A stretch of DNA of 64,000 nucleotides, taken from the NCBI GenBank assembly GCA_963847965.1, contig CAWKCG010000011.1, positions 1 through 64,000 of the forward strand. The letters run 5' to 3'. This DNA is from Palsa-504 sp963847965. GTDB lineage: Bacteria > Actinomycetota > Actinomycetes > Streptosporangiales > Streptosporangiaceae. The position numbers were made by a program, and so were the translations under genes. Every line of letters starts with the position of its first letter. Within the stretch, counting starts at the first letter, position 1. Shown here piece by piece: positions 16,770 through 25,301 of the stretch. A model generated the notes under the pieces. The model did not search any database, was not told the origin of the DNA, and saw nothing but the letters and a program-made list of their open reading frames with translations.

Positions 16770-17618
16770 ATGGATGAGCAGCCCATGCGCGGACGGGTGG
16801 CCCTGGTAGCCGGGGCGAGCAAGGGCATCGGCGCGGTGACCGCCGAGGCGTTCGCCGCGGCCGGAGCGGCCGTGGTGCTCGGCGCGCGCGATACCGCCGC
16901 GCTGGAGGCCGTGGCTAAGCGGATACGGTCCTCCGGCGGTGACGCCGTCGCCGCCGACCTCGACGTCACCGACGCGGACTCGGCGCGCCACCTGGTCGAC
17001 CTGGCGCTGTCGCGGTTCGGCAGGCTCAACTCGGTCTTCAACAACGCCAGCGCGGGCCCACTGCCCGCCCCGCTCGCGGATATCGATCCCGACGAGTTCG
17101 ACCTCGGCATCGCGACCAACATCCGCGGCACTTTCCTGGGCATGAAGTTCCAGATCCCCGCCATGCTGCGGACCGGGGGCGGCGCGATCGTGAACATGGC
17201 CTCGATCGCGGGCCTGAACGGCACCGCCAACCTGGCCGCGTACGTCGCGGGCAAGGCCGGGATCATCGGCCTGACCAAGGTCGCCGCGCTCGACTACGCC
17301 GACCAGGGCATCCGGGTCAATGTCGTGGCCCCGGGCCCGATCCTGACCTGGCACCTGGAGGCCGCAGGCGAGCAGGCCCAGCGCGGGGCCGCGATGTCCA
17401 CACCGATGCGGCGCGTGGGCAGCATGGCGGAGGTGGCGAGCGCGGTGCTCTGGCTGTGCTCCGACCAGTCGTCGTTCATCACGGGGACGGTGGTGCCGAT
17501 CGACGGCGGGCAGGCCGCGGGCAACAAGCCGCCGCAGATGTACCGGCAGGGCCAGGGGATGCAAGACCAGCCGAACCAGCCGGGCCGACCGGGTGGGAGC
17601 CCTCGCGCGGAGGGTTAG
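16770..17618 (+). CDS. SDR-family oxidoreductase
   Basis: A 282-residue classical short-chain dehydrogenase. The cofactor motif is GASKGIG (about residues 16-22), followed by the D of AADLDVTD, NNAS for the conserved NNAG, and the catalytic Y-x-x-x-K as YVAGK with the serine in NMASIAG. PGPILT follows, where the family has PG-x-x-x-T, and the C-terminal VVPIDGG is typical. The last 25 residues are a Gln/Pro/Gly-rich tail. ATG 16770 is preceded by GGAGG at good distance. Substrate cannot be inferred. Expression is likely controlled by the operator array just upstream. Confidence 0.93.
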   Translation: MDEQPMRGRVALVAGASKGIGAVTAEAFAAAGAAVVLGARDTAALEAVAKRIRSSGGDAVAADLDVTDADSARHLVDLALSRFGRLNSVFNNASAGPLPAPLADIDPDEFDLGIATNIRGTFLGMKFQIPAMLRTGGGAIVNMASIAGLNGTANLAAYVAGKAGIIGLTKVAALDYADQGIRVNVVAPGPILTWHLEAAGEQAQRGAAMSTPMRRVGSMAEVASAVLWLCSDQSSFITGTVVPIDGGQAAGNKPPQMYRQGQGMQDQPNQPGRPGGSPRAEG

Positions 17619-17773
17619 GCGTGAGGGTGGCCGAGGTCCACGATGCAGAACCGGTTGCCGTCCGGGTCGGCGAGCGCGACGAAATCCGGGTCGTCAGGGT
17701 AGCTGTCCCAGTCGACCCGGCTGGCGCCGAGTGACACCAGGCGCCCCGCAAGCACGTCCGACGGGCGCGTCAT
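17615..17773 (-). pseudogene. C-terminal remnant of a VOC/glyoxalase-like protein
   Basis: A 52-codon frame from ATG 17773 to TAA 17615. Residues DPDFVALADPDGNRFCIVDL are the typical last strand of the vicinal-oxygen-chelate fold (D-P-x-G-N-x-F-C), with the preceding SLGASRVDWDSY also family-like. The rest of the domain (about 70 residues) is missing. It starts by an ATGA overlap with the stop of the upstream gene and overlaps the convergent SDR gene by four bases. Probably a gene tail left by deletion; it could still be translated by coupling. Confidence 0.6.
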
Positions 17774-18168
17774 GGGCTCCTGAAGTCCACGGTGACAAAC
17801 ACGGTCGTGCCGACCGAGAGCGAGAACGACGTGGCCCCGTCCAGCTTCTCGACGACCCGCTTAAGCGCGGTGAGGAGGCGGTCGAGCCATTGCCTGAGTT
17901 TCTCGAGGACGTCGTCGACCGGCGCTCCCACGGCCCCCACCATGGCCTGCGCCTGAGTTCGCGCCGAAAGCTGGTTGATGCGACTCACGGTCGTCACCAC
18001 GTGCGTAAAGGCCTTGCGAGCGGACTGGTCATCGCTGACGGTCATGGCGTCGAGGGCGTCCAGGCGGGCCTCGATCACCTGTACCTGCTGGTCGTTGTCC
18101 ATGGCCTTATACTCGCGGCCCCAAGACCGGACCACTGAATCGCCCGGGAATTGGACCTTACTGGTCAT
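17770..18168 (-). CDS. Small helical protein, unknown function
   Basis: A 132-residue protein with no domain I recognise. Residues 24-115 are predicted by eye to be mostly amphipathic helix with heptad-like spacing (QVQVIEARLDALDAMTVSDD, VLEKLRQWLDRLLTALKRVV), and the end is strand-like (FSLSVGTTVFVTVDF). The start may be ATG 18168 or the internal MDNDQQ start at 18102; neither has a strong ribosome site. Codon bias is ordinary for the window. Confidence 0.5.
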   Translation of the reverse strand: MTSKVQFPGDSVVRSWGREYKAMDNDQQVQVIEARLDALDAMTVSDDQSARKAFTHVVTTVSRINQLSARTQAQAMVGAVGAPVDDVLEKLRQWLDRLLTALKRVVEKLDGATSFSLSVGTTVFVTVDFRSP

Positions 18169-18286
18169 CCGTTCCGGGTCCTACGGTCGCAGCTGTGAGC
18201 AGTTCGGTGGCGAGCGGCGAGTAGGCCGGCCGAGGGGCTGGCCAGCACCGACATACGCGACTCTGGCCGCGGGGTTCGCCCGCGGG

Positions 18287-18649
18287 TCACTGGGCGTCGT
18301 ACTCGTCGTGGCGGCGCAGCCAGAAGCTGGTCTCGTTCCGCCCGAGCGGCGCGCGGTCGAACCACTGGTACATGCTCCAGAGGCCGTCCAGCCCGCGCGA
18401 GTACGCCGAGTAGGTGTGGTAGACCACGCCGTCGTCGAGCGCGAACGCGCTCATGCCGGCCTGTTCTCGCCGGTAGGTCGCCCCCTCGTCGGTCTCGAAA
18501 CGGTACTCCCTGTCGATCCGGACCCAGGGCAGCGCCTGCCGCCGCTTCGCCACCGCGTCGCTGAGCTGCGTCAGCTCCTTCTCGGCCTGGAGCAAGTCCA
18601 CCCGGGCGGCAAGCCACTCCTGGCGCGTTCCGGTCTTGTGACTGGTCAT
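18287..18649 (-). CDS. DUF899 protein with internal deletion of the thioredoxin-like core
   Basis: A 120-residue protein whose two ends match the DUF899 family: EWLAARVDLLQAEKELTQ...LPWVRIDREYRFET at the N-terminus and SAFALDDGVVYHTYSAYSRG...LRRHDEY at the C-terminus. The family is usually about twice as long, with a thioredoxin-like middle holding a C-x-x-C-type motif. Here the ends join in frame after FETDEG, so the middle with its cysteines is absent. GAGGGGAAG precedes ATG 18649. It probably has lost the family activity, or is a minimal variant; its frame and codon use are intact. Confidence 0.7.
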   Translation of the reverse strand: MTSHKTGTRQEWLAARVDLLQAEKELTQLSDAVAKRRQALPWVRIDREYRFETDEGATYRREQAGMSAFALDDGVVYHTYSAYSRGLDGLWSMYQWFDRAPLGRNETSFWLRRHDEYDAQ

Positions 18650-18690
18650 TGCTTCCCCTCCTGGTCGGTCGTCAGCTTGCCCCGCGCCGG

Positions 18691-19392
18691 TCAGGTTGCC
18701 GCGGGCCAGGGGCGGGCCGCGAGGACCGCCAGGTGCAGCGACACCAGCGTCTCCTCGAGCTCGGGCAGAGCGTCGGTCCGGCCTTCGCGCACCATGGATC
18801 GCACCAGTTCGTCTGTGGCTCCGGCGAGAGCGAGGTACACCTCTGGGGGAACGGACGGCCATTCCGGGTGGTGCTCTCGCGCGCGCTGGTGCCATCTCAG
18901 GTTCAGCTCAGCGAACAGGCCGGCTGCGGCGTCGAGGCGGCCCACCGCGCGCGGGCCCGCCGCCGGCATGTGGATATAGAAGACCCTGGCGAACGCCGGC
19001 TCGCCGGCGAGAAATCCGAGGTACGCACGGCACGCGGCGCGGAGCACGTCCTCGTCACAGGACCCGGCCGGCAGGGCGCGCGTCGCGGACACGAGCTGGG
19101 CGATCATGAGCTCCCGGCCTTCGGCGGTGGCGGCCAGGAAGCAGTCCTCCTTGTCCGTGAAGTGGGCGTAGAAGGCGGCCCGGGACACCCTGGCCCGCCG
19201 CACGATATCGGCGACGGTCACGGCCAGGTAGCCGGATTCCGATACCGCGGCGATCACCGACCGCAGCAGCCGCTCCCGTTGCGAGGCGCGTACGGCCGGG
19301 AGCGGCAGGTGGCTCCGCCCACGGGGAAGACCTGGCTGTCCCTCGTGGGTCCTGGCGAGAGTCCCCGCTTGCCCGGTGTCGGTCACGGGCAT
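18691..19392 (-). CDS. TetR-family transcriptional regulator
   Basis: A 233-residue one-component repressor. After a 35-residue basic leader comes the TetR DNA-binding domain: RERLLRSVIAAVSESGYLAV, TVADIVRRARVSRAAFYAHF and TDKEDCFLAA, a clear HTH with the diagnostic FYAHF helix. The C-terminal ligand domain (about 95-225) is helical. A 7-6-7 inverted repeat lies about 20-40 bases upstream and is likely its own operator. The start ATG has no Shine-Dalgarno sequence, so the true start could be internal or the message leaderless. Confidence 0.92.
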   Translation of the reverse strand: MPVTDTGQAGTLARTHEGQPGLPRGRSHLPLPAVRASQRERLLRSVIAAVSESGYLAVTVADIVRRARVSRAAFYAHFTDKEDCFLAATAEGRELMIAQLVSATRALPAGSCDEDVLRAACRAYLGFLAGEPAFARVFYIHMPAAGPRAVGRLDAAAGLFAELNLRWHQRAREHHPEWPSVPPEVYLALAGATDELVRSMVREGRTDALPELEETLVSLHLAVLAARPWPAAT

Positions 19393-19412
19393 ACAGTAGC
19401 TGACGTGACCCT

Positions 19413-19432
19413 AAAGTACCGATTCGTACTTT
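19413..19432. promoter_or_regulatory. Inverted-repeat operator upstream of the TetR gene
   Basis: AAAGTAC-N6-GTACTTT is a perfect 7-bp dyad of the size bound by TetR dimers. It lies in an A/T-rich patch just before the TetR gene and between it and the divergent gene at 19506, so it may control both. Confidence 0.6.
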
Positions 19433-19505
19433 TGATAAGGTCCATTTCGTACCCATTTGCGGGAGAGCGCGTGCCCTGGCGGGGAACCCGTGTTCGTTCG
19501 GCCTA

Positions 19506-20042
19506 ATGAAAGACGTCAAGCGCAACGGCGGGAAGAGGGGCGATGAGAGCCACCACAGGCCTCCCGGGTACGGGGCAGGTCATGATTGCGGCGGGCGCCC
19601 CGTGGTTCGCGTGACCGGTGCGGCGGCGGAACTGAGCGAGCTGGCGGCCGAGTTCCCTGGCTACGACTTCGCTGCGCAGCAGACCTGGGAGGGAGTCTCG
19701 ATCATCGCCACGCGCCACGGGGGGTGCGCGCACCAGGGCTTGTACGCCGTCGTCACCGGCGACCTGGACGAGATGCGCCGCGCGCTTCTGGAGCATGAGC
19801 GGTCCAGCTACCAGGGTGGCAGCCCCAAGTTAGGCACCCGCACCGTGGTGCTGCAGCACGAAGGCGGTAACCAGCGCCGAATATTCTTCTGCCTGCTCCA
19901 GCTGCACGAAATGCCCGGAGTGATCGAACACTTCGATTCGGCCATGCGGCACCTGGCTCCGGAAGGCATTGACTTGATCGGGCGCCGTTACGAGATCGGA
20001 CGTGCCGACGATCAGAAGGGCAGGCATGTGAAGTCTCGATAG
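19506..20042 (+). CDS. Small hypothetical protein with antisense C-terminal tail
   Basis: The segment from about 19602 (GTG, VVRVTGAAAELSELAAEFPG) to about 19800 (LDEMRRALLEHE) looks like a real small domain of about 65 residues, similar in style to short actinobacterial proteins of unknown function (ELxELAAEFPG...). From about 19830 on, the frame is antisense to the end of the alpha/beta hydrolase gene and is probably not meaningful; the normal stop seems missing. No convincing ribosome site marks ATG 19506, and GTG 19602 is an alternative start. The gene is divergent from the TetR gene. Confidence 0.4.
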   Translation: MKDVKRNGGKRGDESHHRPPGYGAGHDCGGRPVVRVTGAAAELSELAAEFPGYDFAAQQTWEGVSIIATRHGGCAHQGLYAVVTGDLDEMRRALLEHERSSYQGGSPKLGTRTVVLQHEGGNQRRIFFCLLQLHEMPGVIEHFDSAMRHLAPEGIDLIGRRYEIGRADDQKGRHVKSR

Positions 20043-20765
20043 CGCGGGCAGGAGAGATTCGTGAGCGCCAGGGTCATTGATCAGCTTCATCGCCGCAATC
20101 GCGGTGTGGTCTTCGCCGGGTAGGTGCGGGGCAGCTTCCTCCATGGATCGCTGAAACTTTTGATCCGCCAGGTACCAGTATTTTCCCCGGGCGTCGAGCC
20201 CGGCCAGCAGATCAAGCCGATAGCCTTCGGCGTACATGTCCGGCTGCGCGGAAAGATCCCGGCATTCTTGAGCCAGCGCGGTTTCGCCGAGACTGTCGTA
20301 CAAGTCAGCTAGAGCCGGAAGGCGATAGCGGTCGCTGGACTCGGTGTCCCAGGACGGATTCTCGAATACCACGCTGGTAATGCGAGCCGGGTGCTTATCG
20401 GCGTACCTGAGCGCGAGGCGGCCGCCGAACGAGTGACCGAGCACCGCCCAGCGCTCGACGCCGAGCGCCTGGCGCAGCGCCTCGCAGTCCTCGACAAGGA
20501 TCTCCTCGGTCACCGGCTCGTCTTCGCCGACCGGATCGGAGCGCAGGACGCCACGCTGATCGAAGGCGATCAGCCGCAGTTCCCTGCTGAGCAGGCCCGC
20601 CTGCCACCGGATAAACTCATGGCAGCTCATTCCCGGCCCGCCATGCAGGTACAACAGGACGGGCTGGCCGGGATCTCCGCAGGCCTCTACGAACAGGCGG
20701 GTGCCGCGTACGGGGATGAGGCGCTCGTCTGAGCCGGACTGCTGTCCGTTCGTCATGCGTGCCAT
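19830..20765 (-). CDS. Alpha/beta hydrolase, proline iminopeptidase-like
   Basis: A 311-residue serine hydrolase. The oxyanion motif HGGPGMS, the nucleophile elbow GHSFGG, the acid GTSDLV and the histidine in HSGHFVQLEQ occur in order and at the usual spacing for the S33 prolyl-aminopeptidase group; FDQRGVLRSDP is also typical. It is complete, ending shortly after the catalytic histidine. An ATG three codons inside is an equally good start. Substrate could be N-terminal proline peptides or another ester or amide; not resolvable here. Confidence 0.9.
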   Translation of the reverse strand: MARMTNGQQSGSDERLIPVRGTRLFVEACGDPGQPVLLYLHGGPGMSCHEFIRWQAGLLSRELRLIAFDQRGVLRSDPVGEDEPVTEEILVEDCEALRQALGVERWAVLGHSFGGRLALRYADKHPARITSVVFENPSWDTESSDRYRLPALADLYDSLGETALAQECRDLSAQPDMYAEGYRLDLLAGLDARGKYWYLADQKFQRSMEEAAPHLPGEDHTAIAAMKLINDPGAHESLLPALSRLHMPALLIVGTSDLVTAPDQVNAFRSQVPHGRIEVFDHSGHFVQLEQAEEYSALVTAFVLQHHGAGA

Positions 20766-20906
20766 GCTGTCACGTTCTCGGATTTTCTGCCCCGGCCCGG
20801 CGTCGCCTGTGACAGGTACGTGTCAGCGGGTTCGCCAGAACCTGGAACGTCTTACCCGGCACGGTGACCGGCTGGCAATTCTTCCATGAGCGGAGCTCTT
20901 TCTGAG

Positions 20907-21086
20907 TCAGGCCGCCCGCAGCCGGTGCGATATGCCAAATCGCGGCAGCAGAGCGGGCGCTGACCCGCTGCGGTGGCCACGGAGGGCATTACGCGCGGCG
21001 CGGGCTCGGGCGATCGCGGCGGCCTGGGCCAGCATTGCCTTCCTCTGCTGGGACGCGATGTCGTAGGCGTTGCCTTGATACAGCAT
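20907..21086 (-). CDS. 59-aa basic small protein
   Basis: ATG 21086 has a strong ribosome site (GAGGAGG, 5 bases upstream), which decides the start against the longer frame from 21128. The product begins MLYQGNAYDIASQQRKAML, continues as an Ala/Arg-rich amphipathic helix (IARARAARNALRG) and ends with a basic tail. No cysteine, no signal. Short Tyr-containing openings followed by Arg/Ala helices are seen in small actinobacterial proteins of unknown role. Its leader carries a perfect dyad at 21107-21123. Confidence 0.6.
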   Translation of the reverse strand: MLYQGNAYDIASQQRKAMLAQAAAIARARAARNALRGHRSGSAPALLPRFGISHRLRAA

Positions 21087-21106
21087 TTCTGCCTCCTCGA
21101 CTCTGC

Positions 21107-21123
21107 GGATACCTGTCGTATCC
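21107..21123. promoter_or_regulatory. Perfect 6-5-6 dyad in the leader of the 59-aa gene
   Basis: GGATAC-CTGTC-GTATCC, about 20 bases before the start codon. It could be a repressor site or a small RNA hairpin. Confidence 0.45.
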
Positions 21124-21248
21124 GTCATTAGCTGAGACTGGCCGGCGACACCGAACTCATCGCTCGCCCGTGACGTTGTTTTGGGGCGAGTCGGGAGTGA
21201 AACGCTTCTCCGCGCGGATCTCCTTTCGCCGCAGGCAGCCCCGCTCGG

Positions 21249-23294
21249 CTACAAAACGTCGCCGTATACGACGTTGTGGAGGCCCTGGTTCTCGACCGGC
21301 GCGCCGGTGTTGGGCAGCGGCGCCTTGAGCCGGTTCAGCCCGATGTAGTTTCCGAGGATCCGGTTGCCGCTCGTGCCGCCGGTCAGCCATACGCCCGGGC
21401 CGGCGTTGCCGCTGATCAGGTTGGCGGGTGCCCGGCCGGTGCGCCCGATGACGTTGCCGTGCGCGTCACCGCTGATGAGCACGCCGCCCATGCCGTTGCC
21501 CAGCGCCGTCGTCCCGAGCACGTCCGTGCCGATGAAGGCGCCGAACACCCTGTTGCCGTAGGCGGAGCCGGTGACCACCAGCCCGTAGCCGGTATTGCCG
21601 GAGAACGTGTTCTGCGGGATCACCGAGAGCAGGCTGCCGCCGACCGTGTTTCGGTGCGCGGAGCCGTCGATCAGCACGCCGTCGCCGCCGTTGGGGAGGG
21701 CCGCGCTTCCCCTGGTGTCCAGGCCGATGATGTTGGGGTCGATGGTCACCCCGCTGGCGTCGCCGGCCAGTTCGATGCCGTTCCCGGCGTTGCCGGAGAA
21801 CACGTTGGTCCGCGCCAGGATGTGACCGCCGGTGGAGGTGACGAGCAGGCCGTCGTTCCCGTTGGGCGCGGCCCCCTTGAATGCCAGGAGCCCGCCGAAG
21901 GTATTCCACGTGGTGAAATAGCTCGCGGTGTCCGCCACGTCGATGCCGTTGAGCCGGTTGCCCGCGGCCACGTTGCCGAGCGGGATGGGCCCTCCGACCA
22001 GGGTCTTCTTCGAGGATCCGGTCACCTCGATGCCGTTGAGCCCGTTGCCGACGACCGTGGTGTTGTTGGCGCCGGCCCCGAAGAAGTTCCCCTGCACCAC
22101 GGTGCCGTCGGCGTTGGTGACGAGCAGGCCATCCTGCTGGTTGCCGCTGACCACGTTGTAGTACACGAACGGGTTGTCGGCGGCCGTGCAGCCCACCAGG
22201 GCGTTGAAGTTGGCGCTGTCAATGGAGACGCCATTGCCCTGATTGCCGATGGCCTGGTTACCGCTGGCGCTCGTGCCGATGAAGTTCCCGTTCAGCGTGT
22301 TGTGCTGCGCCCCGGCCTCGATGCCCACGCCGTCGCCGCCGTTGCCGGACACCAGGTTGCCCAGCGGCGGGACGACGAAGACCGGGGTGACGGTTCCCTT
22401 GCTGCCGGTCGGGTTGTTCACGTGGCCGGTCCCGGCGTCGGTGTCCTCCGTGCCGCCGATCTCGTTATGGCTGGCGCCCTGGGTGAGCACGATTCCGTCG
22501 CCGCCGTTGGCGATGGCGGCGGTGCCCGCCGCGTTGGTCCCGATGCGGTTGGCGACCACGGTGTCGTCGGACGACCCGGACAGGACCAGCCCGCTTCCGG
22601 TGTTCCCTGAGATCACGTTCGCGACCACTCCGGAGTCGCCCGAGCTGTTGAGCCCGATCGAATCGGACGATGAATCCGCCGCGACGAAGATGCCGTCGCC
22701 CGTGTTGCCGTCCGCCACTCCGGCGGTGTCCACGCCGATGTAGTCGTCGTTGACGGTGATGGAGTCGGCGTTCAGCGTCACGCCGTTGCCGGTGGCGCCG
22801 ACGATCGCGACGCCGAGGAGCTGGGAGCCCGCCGAGCCGCTGGCGAAGTCCAGGCCGCTGCTTGCGCCGAAGTTGATCTCGACCACGGGCGGTCCGCCCG
22901 GGGTATGGCCGGTGGCCGTGGTGCCGTCGATCGTCACGTCACTGGTGATCGCCGGAAGCGCGCTGCTCAGCGTGATAGTCCCGCTCCCGCCGGCCGAGAA
23001 GGTGATGTCGGATGCGCCGGACGCCGCGTCGGCATCGGTGATCGCCGCGCGCAGCGAGCCGGTACCCGAGTCGTCGAGGTTGGTCACGGTGAAGGTCTGC
23101 GAGAAGTCCTGCGCGAGTCCCGCGCGGTAGCCGCCGACGGCGCTCGCCGCTGGCACCGGCCCCAGCACGGCGGCTGCGGCGAGGGTCACCAGCCATCCGG
23201 CGGCAGCCACCCCGGCCCGCCAGCGGCAGGCCGCTAGCCGCCGAGCGGGCGCTCGACCCTTCGAGGACTCACAACGCGGCTGGGGAGCGAACAT
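21249..23294 (-). CDS. Secreted right-handed beta-helix protein
   Basis: A 681-residue exported protein. Residues 1-52 form a signal peptide (basic start, long hydrophobic run, AASAVGG cleavage region). The opening FTVTNLDDSGTGSLRAAI is the conserved cap of the CSLREA/choice-of-anchor beta-helix proteins. The rest is a regular ladder of about 20-25-residue turns with N-x-I/V-x-G-N-x-G-x-G-I/V patterns (VISGNTGSGLVLSGSS, NVFSGNAGNGIELAGDAS). It resembles parallel beta-helix proteins with PbH1 repeats that bind or cleave surface polysaccharides, but no catalytic triad can be assigned. It has no anchor, so is probably released. Confidence 0.85.
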   Translation of the reverse strand: MFAPQPRCESSKGRAPARRLAACRWRAGVAAAGWLVTLAAAAVLGPVPAASAVGGYRAGLAQDFSQTFTVTNLDDSGTGSLRAAITDADAASGASDITFSAGGSGTITLSSALPAITSDVTIDGTTATGHTPGGPPVVEINFGASSGLDFASGSAGSQLLGVAIVGATGNGVTLNADSITVNDDYIGVDTAGVADGNTGDGIFVAADSSSDSIGLNSSGDSGVVANVISGNTGSGLVLSGSSDDTVVANRIGTNAAGTAAIANGGDGIVLTQGASHNEIGGTEDTDAGTGHVNNPTGSKGTVTPVFVVPPLGNLVSGNGGDGVGIEAGAQHNTLNGNFIGTSASGNQAIGNQGNGVSIDSANFNALVGCTAADNPFVYYNVVSGNQQDGLLVTNADGTVVQGNFFGAGANNTTVVGNGLNGIEVTGSSKKTLVGGPIPLGNVAAGNRLNGIDVADTASYFTTWNTFGGLLAFKGAAPNGNDGLLVTSTGGHILARTNVFSGNAGNGIELAGDASGVTIDPNIIGLDTRGSAALPNGGDGVLIDGSAHRNTVGGSLLSVIPQNTFSGNTGYGLVVTGSAYGNRVFGAFIGTDVLGTTALGNGMGGVLISGDAHGNVIGRTGRAPANLISGNAGPGVWLTGGTSGNRILGNYIGLNRLKAPLPNTGAPVENQGLHNVVYGDVL

Positions 23295-23599
23295 GGTGAG
23301 CCTGCCTCCATAGCTCGACGTGGTTGACGATGCCCGGGCCGACCGATCCAGCAGGTCGCGTCCCCGTTGACACGGACGTTTTAAGTTACTTAGCGTAATA
23401 AACTCCGCGCGGGTGACCGTCGCCGCGACTGCTGCTCCGGCGGCTGGCGTGTGACATGGTGATGTCCTGGCCCGCCATCGCGCCGATCACAGGGCCGCGA
23501 ATAGCTCGCGCTGCCACCGCTAGGTGCTGATTAAGCTCGCCGATGCTGCCCCCGCGGTGCCTGGCGAAGTTCCCCCGCTTAGATCGTTAGAGTATCCGG
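23295..23599. other. Intergenic region upstream of the beta-helix gene
   Basis: About 300 bases without a gene. It contains an A/T-rich patch (TTTTAAGTTACTTAGCGTAA, 23380-23399) that is the best place for the promoter of the beta-helix gene. No RNA or repeat seen. Confidence 0.4.
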
Positions 23600-24154
23600 T
23601 TAGCTACTGAAAGTCACAGACCGCGACGGCGCGGCGTGGCGCGGCGACGCTGGCGGCGGGCAGGCGAGGTCCGCCGACCGGGCACCCGCAGCCTCGGCCA
23701 CCAGCGCGGCCTTGTCCCGGAGCGACTTCAGCGGCAACTGCGTGGCACGCAGGCCCCCGCCCGGCACCGAGGCGGGAAGGATGCTGACGATGTCGGCGTG
23801 CTCGCCGGCGAAATGCAGCAGGCGGCGCCCGCCGCCGCCCAGGATAAGGGGAGGCCGCGGCTGCTGAACGGGCCGCGCGCACGGCGTGTAATCGCGGATC
23901 TGGTAGTGGCTGCCTGAGAAGCTGAAGGTCTCACCCGCGAAGGCGTCGAAGGCTCCGGTGCGGGTCAGTTTCTGAAACTGCGCCGGCATGTGCACCGTCC
24001 AGGTCTCCGGCCGATCCGGGTGGATCGCGTGCGTGCCGAGCAGGTGCTCCCACAAGCGCTCGCGCATGGCCGTGACCTCGGCTGGGGGAATCGTCGCGGG
24101 AAGGCGCAGTATGCCACGTCGATCAAACTCATCACGCTGAGCAGACGAAAGCAC
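23600..24154 (-). pseudogene. Chimera: PhyH-like N-terminus fused to LLM oxidoreductase C-terminus
   Basis: A 184-codon frame made of two unrelated pieces. Residues 1-73 (MLSSAQRDEFDRRGILRLPA...WEHLLGTHAI...LTRTGAFDAFAG) match the start of phytanoyl-CoA dioxygenase-type proteins, before their metal-binding His and Asp. Residues about 74-150 (FSFSGSHYQIRDY, then PRPPLILGGGGRRLLHFAG and EHADIVSI) match the C-terminal half of luciferase-like F420-dependent monooxygenases. Both are truncated, the join is in frame near 23935, and the end is low-quality sequence. Neither enzyme can be active. A deletion between two neighbouring genes is the simplest explanation. Confidence 0.7.
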
Positions 24155-24167
24155 GTATCCCCCTACT

Positions 24168-25095
24168 TCACACGCCAGAACCCAGGTCGGGATTCAGTCC
24201 CGCCAGGCGCAGACGGGCCCGTGCTTCATGCTGGGTCAGGCTCTGCTCGGGATCGCCGTCGAGGGATTGGGTCTTGGCGTCGAACGCGCGCTGCCACAGT
24301 CCGGCGGCCCAGAATGCCGCATAGTCCTGCGACGTCCAGTGGCGCCCGCGGGCCTGCTGGTAGGCGTCGAGGAAGGCAGTGCTTTCCTCGACGTTAGCCA
24401 TCCTGGCCGGGCCGTCGATGCCGAGGAAGCTGACGGCGGCGAATCCGGCAATCGCCGGTTCGGGTTGGCAGATCACGCTGTCCCAGTCGTGCACGGCGAT
24501 CAGGTGCGGGCCCTGCCAGCGCAGGTTCTCTGGGTGCCAGTCGCCGTGCCCGATCACTGGGTCACCAGCGTGGCTGCGCAGGTGATAGCGGGCGGCTGCC
24601 GCGACGCGGTCTAGCCACTGCGGTTCCCGGTAGGCGTTCAAGTCGACGTCGCGGTCTTCTGGCGTGGGCCAAAGCCCTCGCTCGGTATGATCCCAGCCGA
24701 CCCAGGACGGGGACGGGGTCAGGCTCGGCACCGACCCGGGGATCGGGGCGAGCTCGACGAGGCGGGCCAGCGCAGCCGCCGACAGCGGAGCCAGCTCGCT
24801 TTCCGGCGGCGGCTCGTCAACGTCCGGGACGAGCATTTCGGCGGTGGCGGCATAGCCGTTCAACGGTTGCACGTCGACCAGCGGTCCGGGGCACGGGAAG
24901 CCGGCTGTCCACAGTGCCCGGTGCACGACCGCGCATCCGGCCAGCCGCGACCTGCTGGGCCGTACCTTGACGACCACCTCCCGGCCGTCCGTCAGGCGCA
25001 GTCCCTTCACCGTGGACAGGTAGCCCGGCCTCGAACAGCTCCGCCGCGGGCGGTGCCCCCAGCCAGCGCGTGCACCATGCGGCCAGCGCGTCCAT
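24168..25095 (-). pseudogene. APH/choline-kinase-like phosphotransferase with frameshift
   Basis: A kinase-fold phosphotransferase of the aminoglycoside/choline kinase type. Catalytic loop IGHGDWHPENL and the metal-binding D of VHDWDSV are intact, as is the ATP-binding lysine region GREVVVKVRPS. The N-terminus is split: MDALAAWCTRWLGAPPAAEL plus FEAG is read from ATG 25095, but YLSTVKGLRL and everything after are in another frame; one base too many lies near 25031 (GAGGCCGGGCTACC). The unshifted long frame starting at 25190 gives an arginine-rich non-family N-terminus. Probably a pseudogene or an assembly error; substrate unknown. Confidence 0.75.
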
Positions 25096-25144
25096 TCCCA
25101 CGGCTGGCCGGTGGCGGGACTCGGGCACCACTCCATCTTGCCCG

Positions 25145-25270
25145 TCCCTGCGGCACTTCTACGCCTCAACGCTGATCGCTGCCAACCCAAGGTGATCCAG
25201 GTCCGGCTTGGTCATGCCACCGAGAAGATAGATACCTACGGGCACCTCTTTTCTTTCCCTGACACGAAAG
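25145..25270 (+). pseudogene. Tyrosine recombinase (integrase) C-terminal remnant
   Basis: Two short frames together reproduce the catalytic end of a phage-type integrase: SLRHFYASTLIAAN (25145-25186, with the RHxxA arginine region), then, after a frame change at about 25186, PKVIQVRLGHATEKIDTYGH plus LF (25186-25251) with LGHA and the nucleophilic tyrosine in DTYGHLF. Everything before the R-H-F motif is missing. Integrase genes of this kind often end at the attachment site, and an att-like sequence follows directly. Confidence 0.75.
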
Positions 25271-25301
25271 AGTCACTGGTTCACATCCAATACGACCCAC
25301 A
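25266..25301 (+). other. Degenerate att-like copy of a tRNA 3' end
   Basis: Matches 28022-28059 at about 29 of 35 positions. The central block TCACTGGTTCACATCCAATA corresponds to the T-arm TCACTGGTTCAAATCCAGTA at the other site. It directly follows the integrase remnant, the usual place for an attachment site. Confidence 0.5.
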
